DNA of 64,000 nucleotides from Edaphochlamys debaryana (lineage: Eukaryota; Chlorophyta; Chlorophyceae; Chlamydomonadales): the NCBI GenBank assembly GCA_016858145.1, contig JAEHOE010000089.1:310001-374000 (forward strand), read 5' to 3'. Numbering within the stretch: the stretch's first letter is position 1; every line of letters begins with the position of its first letter. Below are positions 21,338 to 32,800 of this stretch, in pieces. A model generated the notes under the pieces. It did not search any database and was not told the origin of the DNA. It worked only from the letters and a program-made list of their open reading frames with translations. Both the position numbers and the translations under genes were made by a program.

Positions 21338-24076
21338 ACGTGCACGACGAAGCCTGCAACCGCCATCGATTCGGCTTGGACCGATTCCAGGACGGCGAGT
21401 TCCACTGTCACCCCGGCCCGTGCTGCGGTAAGGCGTGTTATCGCGTGGGCCAATCAATCACCGTATGCGAAGAGCTGGAGCGGAGTGGTTTGGGGCAGGT
21501 TTCGGGCTTCTGTCGGCCGTCGCTCGACCGCCCCGCGCGCCCTCGCTCCTCGCTCGCCCAGGGGTAGGCCCAGCTAACAGGTCCGACCCGCCGGCCGTCC
21601 TGCCAGCCGGTACCCAGTCCCAGCGGCCCGACCTTGATGCTTTCCCCTCAACTCGGGAGGGGGGCCTTGCCACTCATCCCCGCCTGAGGGTGTGCCCCTT
21701 CGTCTACTTCGTCCATCCTCCACCCGCGCCCACAGGCAGTGCGCTCCATTTCACCCAGTGCGATCGCTGCACACGGCTTTGCCGACATGGCCCCTACCAC
21801 TACGCCTCAGGTCCTTGCTTCACACGCCGGAACGGGGGTAAGTCGGGTGACCGCAACACGGGGCTCATGGGGTACCAACGTAAAGGCCGAAGCCCACATA
21901 TATACCTGCCATCCCACCCACCCCACCCACTCTCAGCAGCCCCTCCCAATCAGCTCACCATTGCAACCACATGCCTGTCCAGTCGCCCTAGTCGCCCAAC
22001 CACAGCGCTTCCCTCCGTCTCAGGTTGATATCCGTGTTCCGGAGGTGCGGGTGGCCTACATGGACGACGGCCGGTACCCCGTGACGGACCCACAAGGCAA
22101 GTCCATTTTATTTGTTATCTTCCGGTGCCACTGCAGCCCTCATAGAAACTCGCTCAACCCATGTGCGCGTGCGATTAGGAGCGGTACTATCTCCCCGCCC
22201 TCAGAGTTGCAGCTGCGACCATGCATCATGTATGCTTGTCCCTTCTGCATGTGGACGCGGGCCGCAGTACTCCACCTACCAAAGTACCAAACCCCTCCAA
22301 TCCACTCCAAATGCATCTTTTTGTCCTGCCATTATTGGCGCTATGACAGCGGCTGCGTGCCCTGCATCCACTACATCCACCCCGTGTCTTGTCCCCACTA
22401 GCAGGAAAGCCAGTCAAGTACGTGACCGCTGCGGCAACCGCGCCCAAGCCGGGCACCACAGCACGGGAGCAGCTTGCCGTGGTCCAGGTAAGGGGTGCTA
22501 GGGTGGGGCAGGTTTTTAAGTGGGCAGCGCCGGCGGTCTGGGCTAGTAGCTGAGGCAGTTGCCACGCACGCCGACATGGTTGGCTGGGGCGCCCTGCCTG
22601 ACGTACGACCACGCCCGGCTCGCAGTGAAGAGGCTCAGCAGCCCCCCCCCCCCTCCCGCGCGCCATACCGACCAACATCACCTCCCTTGACGCCTCAACT
22701 TCTGCCGGTGCTCCTGATCCTCATCCCTCCGCCTCGAGCCTCTAACCTACCTCCAGCGCGCATTCTTATGCGCCTGCCCCCGTGCTCCCTGCGGCAAGCT
22801 TCCTCCCGCCTATGCCACTACTGTACTTTCCGCTGTCCGGCCCATGCGCCCTGCCAGGGGAAGCAGTGCTTCGTACTAGCTAATACCCATCCGCCTTAGA
22901 GCGAGCCCCGCCTCACAACACGTGGTGGTGGTGCACCATTACCCCCTCAAGTAAGCCGCCCGCTGACGCGCTAACCTATACACATCACCATCCCCGCCCT
23001 TCCCTCTTGCCGCCCACGCACGCCCTCCGCGCGCCTCAGGTGCCCGCTGGGTATAGCGTCGACGCCGGCTCCATCCGTGTCGCCCTCTCCACTGCCATGG
23101 CTACTGGGGAGGCGCAGTCCTTCATGCCGCCGGGCGCCACCAAGCTGGCCACCGTGCAAAAGCAGTTTGGAGTGGAGGGAACGGCGCAGGTGCGCGAGGG
23201 GGCGTAGCGGAAGCGGTGCTGGCCGGGGCTGGCGGCTGGCTGGAGGGCCAGGCGATGGTGGCTCAGTGCCGAGCTAGGCGTTGGCAGGGTCAGGCGGTGG
23301 TGCAGGTACCTCCCTGACGCTCTCGAGAGGGCCAGGGAGAGCTCAAGCCTCATGGCGGGGGCTCGCCGATCCCAATCCCTTCCACACATACATACATCCG
23401 CTTCCTAAGGATTGTGGCCTGACCTGGATCCTCATGAGCGGGTGATCAACCGCTCTACCAACCGCTTGCGTCCCTGCTTGACTCCTGCAGACGAAGCAAT
23501 GGTCTCAGTGGTCGGGGGGCGTCAACAGCGGCGTGACGGGGGCACCAGGTAGGCTGTCGGAGACCGCATGTGTCTGCACTACCAAGCGAGCAGCCCGGCA
23601 AGTCCTTCTGGTCCTTCGCTAATGGTGGGATGGGTCTTGGTGAGTGCTAAAGTACATCATCAACTTCTTTCGCTCCCTGCTGTTTCAGGAGAGATTTACT
23701 TTGACGATCAGGGCAGTTCATTCTGTGCTAAGCCCTACACAACCGTCACTGGAGTTGTGAACCGAGTCAGCTCCACCGCGCCGGGGTATCCGGACCAGCA
23801 GGTAAAGAATGCCCCCTGCCCGCCGGTATGGTCACGCTGCCCTAAACACACCAGCCAACGTAGCACCGCCGGCCATCCAGCTCTATCGTTGGCCTTGCTC
23901 TGTCTGCGCTGCGCACACCCAGCTCGCGTGTCGTGCCGAGACTCATCTTTCACACTCCCCACACCACCCTTTCCCAGGATACCCCCACCGACCCCGCAAC
24001 GGGTACCACCCGTGTCTGTCGGCGGCGCATGGTGGCTGGAAGGGTCCGCTACTACTGCAAGAGGAACACTGCTTGA
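21338..24076 (+). CDS. unrecognised multi-exon protein (eight exons found)
   Basis: Exons: 21338-21427, 21736-21837, 22024-22096, 22402-22487, 23040-23189, 23491-23548, 23689-23801 and 23978-24076. They total 771 nt (257 codons including stop) and all phases agree. The third exon uses a GC donor (CAAG|GCAAGT). The early exons are Thr/Ala/Ser-rich. Later ones look ordered, with VPEVRVAYMDDGRYPV, an exon rich in Ala/Gly around SVDAGSIRVALSTAMATG, GEIYFDDQG and a basic end (MVAGRVRYYCKRNTA). The scattered Cys and short tight exons would suit a secreted or extracellular protein, but I recognise no family and no signal peptide is visible. The 5' end is not resolved; the first listed exon opens at an acceptor, so more exons should lie upstream. 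Confidence 0.5.
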
Positions 24077-26881
24077 CTGTTGTTGGGGGTTAGGTGCCCG
24101 CGTCCCAGCCGCCGCTCTGAACGTGGGGGAGGTTGCCCTCAAGTTGATCCACGTGACTAGGTTCCGCAACGGCTGGTAGTCATTCTTCACGCTAGGGTTC
24201 TCAGGGCTCAGCGGCCCGGCTTGACCCGGCTATGCTTGGTTGACAACTGGGTTGCTTTCACATGGCTTGAGCCGCCACGCATGGGTGCATGGACGGGCGC
24301 ACAAGTCTGGCTGAATATGTTTGCCAAGCCAGTGGCTTGGTGTGATGGGAACGACAACAGAACCAGGGTAAATACATAAGGGTGGCTTGCGGATATGCAT
24401 CGCTAGCTGCAGCTCTGATTGGTGATTGCTTGTTGCGCTTGGGCACGCACCGTGCTATATATGCTGTACAGCTTCCGCTCATGCCTCCTGTGCATGCTGG
24501 CTCATGGCTGTGTCCGAAAGAAGTTCGCAACATATGCTGAAAGCTGGCTTTCGGCTACGGTGCGAGGAGTCTGGGGCCCGTCCTTCGTGGACCCTCATCG
24601 TGCCCTGCGTGAGGACCCCTCGCCCAAACGTGTTCATTCCCGGCCACCGACATGGCTTGGTCCCTGTCCTCTCAAAGCTCAGATAGCATGCAGGAGGCAC
24701 TGCCGTGATTGACAGGTTCATTGGTCCCCGTTACGCAAAACCCAGGCTCCTTGACGTTGCAGCAATCTGGGAGCGTGAAACTGACACCGTGAACCCTTGC
24801 GCCAAGAAGCCCTTTCCAAATAAAACCAAGTTAACGAGAGGATTACCAATACAGGCTGATTGATGGGGGTGGGGGCGTTCCCTCACGTTTCTATTCGGCG
24901 GGGCCACGTACGCCGAAGAGGACGAGAAGGAGGACAATACACCGGCCCTTGAGTTGCTGAGAGCTCGACCTGCCGTGCCGCGGATGCGCACAAGAGACCA
25001 CCAGTCTGGGTGCAGGACACGAAGCGCATCACACAGGTAGTTCTACGCCATGGCGGTCATGGAACCCCAATTGTGGGCCCTAACTGGGCCCCGGGCCACA
25101 CATGGGGGCCCACACGTGTCGCCACGGGGCCATGAGTGGGCCGTGGGCCGCGGGCCTTAACTGGGCCTCACATGTCGACGACCCCTGCTTGTTGCGGCCT
25201 TTGCAAGTCCAGCCGCGTCACGTGCCCGCTGCGACCTCATCTCAATCTCAAATGCACAAGATCAGGACGAAGGGGCAACTGCTCTACTGGTGTCGTGGAG
25301 GCCCAGCGCTAGAGCTGGCCCTAGAGCCCGAGCGAGGGTCGCGCGATGAAACCGGTCCCGGCAGCAGGAAAGCCTCAACCGCTGTCGATGATGTGCTTAG
25401 CTGGTTCGGGCTTGAACGGGCGGCTTGACGGAGGTCGGTACTGAAGCGTCCTGGCAAGAGAGCGACTCGGCTCGACTGGTGCGACCAGATTCCCGCCACA
25501 TGTTGAGTTCGGGCCGGGTGAACGAATCCTTCTTATCTTGAAGCAACAACGTTAAGCTCATCAAACTACAGCTTATGGCAACGCGCGCGAGGCGCACAGC
25601 CGAAGTTGTGGCACGGCTCCATGACACTCGGCTCAGCGCGACAACACCGGGTGTCAGGCACGAGGGCACGCCAACACGGGCTGTTTGAGGGTCTCAGACA
25701 TCAAAGGGGAGCGATGGGGGCGCCCAGCTGACCTACCCTTGGCGTGGCCCATGGGCCGGTCAGGGCCGGTTAACGGGCCGGACACGCCTCGGCAGATAGA
25801 GGACGCCCACGTGAAGACCGCCCCTCGCCTCGGTGACTTTCGGCATGACGTTGGGGGTGGCATAGGACAGGCCCGTGTGGCCGGGTAGGTTCTTGGAGTT
25901 GCTGCTATACGAGCGGCTCATCCATGCAGAAGGCCCCCGCCCACTGGCAGTCAAAGGATTTCAAAGCAGGGAGAAATGGCATGGATGCGTGGGAGGGGCC
26001 GGGGCAGAGGCACGATCTGTACCCATGTTGATCTGCAACTAAGAGTGGTAGTGAAAGAGGGCTTACAAGGCTGGCACTCCCATCCCGATCAGGCAACTTG
26101 CGATGCCCTACCTCCGGTTGCTGGGTGCCCCCGCTCACCCCCTGCCCCCGACCATTACACAGCCCTATTGCCCTATCGTTCCAAGCGGCCTGAGGGTCTG
26201 CCTCGGCCTGACTCCTCCCAGTCGTGCGTGGGCCCGGCGTGGCGTGGGCAGGACATGGTCGGGAGGCGCGGTCGGTCGCCAGGATGGTTGGGACCCTTTG
26301 GGACCGCCATGTCCCGTGGGTCCGCACCCCACAGATAGCTCCAGCACTTTGTAGAGGAGTATTCATCTGCACAAGCATGTCAAGGGGGGTCATAACCGCG
26401 GCAGGCGGGCTCGTTTGTGCGACCCGGTAATGCACATTTATGCAAGTCGCTCGCTGAAGTTTAGCGGCCGCTCGCTTCAATAGCAGTAGCCCAATTCAAA
26501 CTCGCTTGATTCGCTCTGGGCAGCGAGGGCGGTGCGACGACTGGAGCCACACGCTCGGTGCCAGGCACGCAGCTCGACGGATTGCCTGCTATACAGCCGT
26601 GGCTTTCTCTTCGGAATTGCAACTGTCACTACTCCTCTGCTAGCTTAGAGGAGACCACAGGTGTGCTCGCGGCGACGCACATCGCTCTCTTGCCGCCCGT
26701 GTAGATATCCTGCTCGGCAGTGCAACCCTTTCTAGACTAGACAACGTCCAAGAGCTAGGCTGGCTCGAATTTGCCCGAACATGGAACGTGTTGGTGCTGC
26801 TTGCAGGCGAGAATGCAGAGCCTGCTGGGCGCCCCCACGAGGGGCTTTACGCCCTTCAAGCAGCATAAGGAGGGAGCCCAA
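24077..26881. other. intergenic region and promoter side of the glycyl-tRNA synthetase gene
   Basis: No gene could be supported over about 2.8 kb. There is a cluster of GGGCCC-type short inverted repeats at 25,070-25,180. The 5' UTR of the synthetase gene probably begins between 26,600 and 26,813, but no promoter element is convincing. Confidence 0.4.
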
Positions 26882-29800
26882 ATGCGCATTCTGCCCACGG
26901 CCCGCGCCCTGCGCCTGGCCGCACTTCCGTCGCTCGCGGCCGCATCGCCACGCAGCCTCGTTCGCGCCAGCGCTGCCGCCCCAGCGGCCACCACGCAGAC
27001 CCCCGCCCCGGCAGCTTCCACGTCTACCAACGGTGCTGCCGCTGCCGCGGCCCCGGCGAAGAACGGGCTGGTTAAGGATGCCCCATCCTTCCAGGAGGCC
27101 ATCGCTAGGCTGCAGGAGTACTGGGCCTCTGTGGGCTGCGCCATCTGGCTGCCCCACAACACGGAGGTGCGAGCTGTGTGCCTGGGCTGATCACCAAGGG
27201 GAGCTGATCGGGAGCTTGGGGGGGTGGGGGGAGGGGCCAGGGGGCAAGGCGAGAGCTCAGAGGGCAGGAGCGTCAGTCCAGTCCCCAGGCCAACCCAGAT
27301 CGCGCCCAAGCATAGAGGGCCGCAATCGGCTTCCCCAGCCGCTTCCCCATACCCTCCTCTACCTCGGAGGGAGACACGGGTCATCGCCAGAGTCTGTCGG
27401 GCTTCCCTTTGGGGGCGGGACGTGGGCGATGCGGCAGGTCAGCGGTCGCTTGCCGCGCCCTCCCCCGCCAATCCACACCGCACCCAAGGGACGCACCCCC
27501 GACCCCCCCCCCTCTCTCCCCTCTACCCCCTCATCCTCCCCTCCACCCCCCATCAGGTGGGCGCCGGCACCATGAACCCCGCCACCTTCCTCCGCGTGCT
27601 GGGCCCCGAGCCCTGGGCCGTGGCCTACCCGGAGCCCTCCATCCGCCCCGACGACTCGCGCTACGGAGACAACCCCAACCGCCTGCAGCGCCACACGCAG
27701 TTCCAGGTGGGGTGGTGGGGTGTGGGGGGGTGGAGAGGGGGTGTGTGGAGGGGGAGGGGGGACTGAAGGAGCTCCTGACAGCGGCGCATGGAGGCTTGAA
27801 ACCCCAACCGCACGCCGCACCTCCACGCGGTTTTCCCGCACCACTCCTCACCCTCCTACCCTCCTACCCGACCAATCCCCCCCCCCTCCTACCCCCCCCC
27901 CCAGGTCATCCTCAAGCCCGACCCCGGCAACGCCCAGGAGCTGTACCTGGGCTCCCTGGAGGCCCTGGGCATCGACACCAAGGTGGGGGGGGGGCAGGCG
28001 GGGAGGAGTTGAACGGACAGAGGAGAGGAGGTGGAGGGCGGAGGGTGACGTGGAGGGAGGCGCAGGCCGGAGGAGGTTTGAGGGGAACTGGAATCGACAG
28101 GGTACGAGTGACTGGTGGCGGGATAACCTCACTGGACTGCAGCTTCTCGATAGCCGCCGACAATCTCTTTGCCCGCCGACATCCCTGACCTCTCTTTTCT
28201 CCCCCAGGTCCACGACGTTCGCTTCGTGGAGGACAACTGGGAGAGCCCCGTGCTGGGGGCCTGGGGGCTGGGCTGGGAGGTGTGGCTGGACGGCATGGAG
28301 GTGACGCAGTTCACGTACTTCCAGCAGGTGGGCGGGGGGGGGCGGGGGTTGGGAGGGGGGGGTTGGGGGGGACGGGGGGGAGCGGGGGGCGCACGAAGCG
28401 GTGCGGCAGGGAGTAGAGGGGGCTGCCGCAGTCAGCTGCTGACTCGGGGGACGGGTTACGGTGGGGAGTGGCGGGGGAATGTGTGCCCTCTGGCTCCCGA
28501 TTCGCTCCAACCGCCAACCACCCAATCGTCCAACCGCCAACCGCCCAGGCCGGCGGCCGCGCTCTGGAGGCCCCCGCCGTGGAGATCACATACGGCCTGG
28601 AGCGCATCCTCATGTCGCTGCAGGGGGTGACCAACTTCAAGGACATCCGGTGGGGGTCGGGTTGGGGGGTTGGGGGTTCAGGGGGGATTGGGTGAGGGTA
28701 CCGGGGGGGGGGGGCGGAGGCTGGATGAGTCTGGGGTGGAGGGCAGGACCTACTTGGGGGTTGCCTGGCCGCAATGGCGCTTAGCTTCCCTTACCAGTAT
28801 CTTCCTTGAACCCCGCCGTGAACCCTGCGTGCCCGCAGCTACGCGCCCAGCGGCGTCACGTACGGCGAGATGTTCCTGCAGAACGAGTACGAGATGAGCC
28901 GGTACAACCTGGACGAGGCTGACGTGGCGGAGCAGCGCGCGCGCTTCGACCTGTACGACAAGTGAGTCATCGCACTACGGCGCGGCCGTATCTGGGCGCC
29001 GCTTCCCCGCCTCCTTCGTCATCCCCCGCCAGCCACCTCTTGGCCGGGTCACCGCCCTTGGCTAACCACCTCCCGCCCCCTACCCCAACACCCCCCTCCC
29101 CTCCCCGCCGCCCCTCATCCCGCTTCGAACCAACCAACCCCCCCCTCTTGCCTCCCCCCCCCTGACAGGGAGGCCCGGCGCCTGCTGGCCCAGCGCCTGC
29201 CCATCCCCGCCTACGACCACCTGCTCAAGCTCTCGCACGCCTTCAACATCCTGGACGCGCGGGGGGCGGTGGGCGTCACGGAGCGGGCCGAGTGCTTCGC
29301 CAAGCTGCGCGGCCTGGCCAGGGAGATCACGGGTGGGGAACAGGCGGGGCGGGGGGGGGGGGGTAGGGCTGGAGGTGGAGGTGGTGGGGCTGGAAGGGGG
29401 GCGCGTGTGGGCGCAAAGCTTGGCGGCCTTGCGGGTGGACGCAGCGGTAGAAAGGCTGGGTCAGGAGGGCGTGGGAACGAGGGGCATGGGTGTACATCTC
29501 GATCTGCAAAGGCGCAGCAGTGACGCCACCCCCCGCTCCTCCGAACCTTCTCCCCCCTCCCCGTACCCCTCTCCCCCCCCAGGCCTGTGGGTGGAGCGGC
29601 GCGAGGAGCTGGGCCACCCCCTGGGCCTCATCCCCGCCCCCGCGCCGCCCTCCCCCGCCCGCCCCGCCGCCCCCTCGGGCCCCGAGCCCCGGGCTCTGGT
29701 GGTGGAGGTGGGCACCGAGGAGCTGCCGCCGGACGACGTAGAGTCTGCCGTGGCGCAGCTCAGGTGGGGGGGGGAGGGATGGGTGGAGGGCGGGAGACGG

Positions 29801-32800
29801 GGCAACACGGGGCCGGGCAGGACTGGGCGGGGCTGGACAGGGTTGGAGGGGGCTGGGCGGGGCTGGTGGAAGGGGGCGCTGGCGCGGCTCGGTGGCGATG
29901 GCGCGCGGGGTGGGGGGTGGGGGTGGGGGGTAGAATGAATCACAGGAGGCGCTAAGCCCTCGGCCAGCACCCCCCTTCCATATCCTCCCACCCTCCCCTC
30001 GTATCCCCCCCCCTTCTCCCCCCCCCTCTCTGCCAGGGAGCGTGTGCCCGCGCTGCTGTCCCGGCTGCGGCTGTCCCATGGGTCGCTGCGCGTGGAGGGC
30101 ACCCCCCGGCGCCTGGCCGTGGTGGTGGAGGGGCTGGCGCAGCGGCAGGCGGCGGAGGAGGCCAAGGTGTGGAGGGGGGATCGGGAAGAGGGGGAGGGTT
30201 TGGGGCAGTGAAGGGGGAAAGGGGGGCGAAGCAAGTTGGGAAGAGGGGGGCAAAAGGGGGTGAGGAATAAGCGCTACGGCTGGGGGGCCTAACGCTGGCG
30301 GCACCACCACGGCTGCCCGTGCCATGATCAGCCCTCCCGCTGGCCCCCTGCGGCTAGCGCCCTGCCGGCAGCGTGGTCCCCGATCGCTAACCCCCGCTCA
30401 AATGCCCCCCTCCCCCTCCCCCCTCCCCCCCAGGTCCGCGGCCCCCCTGCCAAGCAGGCCTTCGGCGCTGACGGCAAGCCGACCAAGGTGGGGTGGGGGA
30501 TGTTTGAAGCTGATAAGCGGGAGCGCGTCTAGTTGTTAGTGGGTGGGGGGCGGGGATTGGAGGTGGAATGGCGGGGCCGACACAACGGGGCCTGGCTGAG
30601 GGGCTGCTCCCTAGCCCCTCAATTACGCCCCTGCCCTCCGGACGACGCGATCGCTAAGCTCCCAACACCCTCTCCCCCCACCCACACTGCTCCCCACATT
30701 CCCACTCCACCCCAACCCAACCCACTCCACCCCACCCCACCCCACCCCACCCCACCCCACACACACACAGGCCCTCGAGGGCTTCTGCCGCAAGAACGGC
30801 GTGGACCCCGCCTCGGTGACCCGCGAGGCCGACGCCAAGGGCGTCGAGTACTGCTGGGCCGTGGTCAAGGACGCGGGCCGGCCGGCGGCCGAGGTGGGTT
30901 AGTTTGGAGTGGGAGCCTGGGGGCGTGGGGGCGTGGGTGTGGGGCGGGGGTTGGAGGTGGTGCCTGGGTGGGCGGGTTGGCGTGGTGGGTGGGTGGAGAC
31001 GGATGCAGGTGTCTCAGGGCCGCGGAGAGATGTGGATTTTGGGCCTAGGGCAGATGCAAAGGCAGGAGGCTCGTCTGCCGCTCACCCGCTCAACCCCAAC
31101 CCCCAACCTCCACCGCGCTCTCCCCTCGCAATCCCCAAAACAAATCCTGTATTGCGTTATGCAATCCCTACAACCAATCCTTACCTGCGCTGCGCCTGCA
31201 GGTCCTGACCGACGAGCTGCCGGCCTAGCTAACGCACACTTGATGCAAAGGAGGGAGGCCGTGTTGCCTACTCACCCGCTCCCCCCCCCCTCCGCGCAAA
31301 CCCCCCAGGTCCCGACCGACGAGCTACCCACAGTCTCTTGACTCGTTAATGTGCGACGCGCTTCTCAACCCTCCCGAACATCAACCCTCCCCCGCGCTCC
31401 CCCCCCCCCCCAGGTCCTGACCGACGAGCTGCCCGGCCTGGTGGGCTCCCTGGCCTTCCGCAAGTCCATGCGATGGAACGGCCACGGAGCCGCATTCAGC
31501 CGCCCGCTGCGCTGGCTGCTGGCGCTGCACGGAGACACCGTGCTGCCCTTCGTGTACGGCGGCATGCAGGTACGGCGCACCGTACGGCGCTGAACAGCGA
31601 TTGTCTGCCGCCCATCCCGAAGCCCGCGGCTTTCAAGTCCACACCCACACCCCAAACCTTCCCCACACACACCCCACCCCTGCAGGCCGGCAACACCACG
31701 CGCGTGCTGCGCAACTCGTCCACCCCCTCCCTGGCGCTGCCCTCCGCCGAGGCCTACACCCCCGCGCTGGAGGCCGCCGGCATCACCCTGGCGGGGGCGG
31801 AGCGGGCGGAGGCCATCTGGGAGGGCGTGCTGGCGGCGGCGGCGCAGGTGGGGGGGGCGGGGATGGGGGGCTTGCTTGGGACCAGGGGCCGCTTCGGAGG
31901 GCGGTGGAGACGGGATGGCGGGTGCCTCGCCGGTCGCGCAGGGATGCGGCGGGGAGGGCTGCGGGCCGGGTTTGTCCGCTCCTTTCCTGACTACCACTCG
32001 CCCCCTTCCGTAACCCCCCCCCCCCCCCCCGCCCCCTGTCAGGTGGGCGGCTTCGTGCCCGAGTCTACCCGCGGCGACCTGCTCCAGGAGGTAAGGGGCG
32101 AGGGGGGGGGGAGGGGCTGGGGGATTAGGTGGAGGGGGTAAGGAGGGAGGGGCTTGGGGTTGGGAGCTGGGTTTCCGAGTGGATGATGGGCAGCCCGTAT
32201 GCGCGGGGCGCGGGAGCCAGGCGGGGGGAATCGGCATGCCCTTAACCCTCCCTCTCTGCCCCCTTTCCCCCTCCCCCCTGTCAGGTGAACAACCTGGTGG
32301 AGGCCCCCACGGTGGTGACGGGGGGATTCAGCGCCGACTTCCTGCAGCTGCCGAGGTGGGGGGGGGGGGCAGGTGGGGGGGTGAAGGCGGGGGTGTTGAA
32401 GCCCTTGGACAGGCACCCTTTCGCTTACCCGGAATCTTATCCGCATTGCCCCCCCCCCCCCCGCAGTGAGGTGCTGGTCATGGTGATGCGCAAGCACCAG
32501 CGCTACTTCCCCGTCTTCGCATCAGACAAGGTGCGTGGGACGAGGGGGATGAGGCATATGGGGGGGTGACAAGCAAGGGCAAACGTGTGAGCGCGATGCT
32601 AGTTCCGGTCGAGCTGAGGAAGTGGTGGTGGTCATCCCTGTCTTGACGCCCTGCCCTCTGCTCTTTCCCCCTCCCACAGCCCGGCGCCGCCCTGCTGCCG
32701 TACTTCGTAACGGTCGCCAATGGTCCCGTACACCCGCCAACGGTCGCGGCGGGCAACGAGGCGGTGCTGCGGGCCCGGTTCGAGGACGCGGCCTTCTTCT

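Noticed and set aside
23400..23480. tRNA-like stretch on minus (GGTTGGTAGAGCGG)
   Set aside because: It resembles a D-arm, but no proper anticodon stem, T arm or acceptor pairing follows. At most it is a tRNA-derived SINE fragment.
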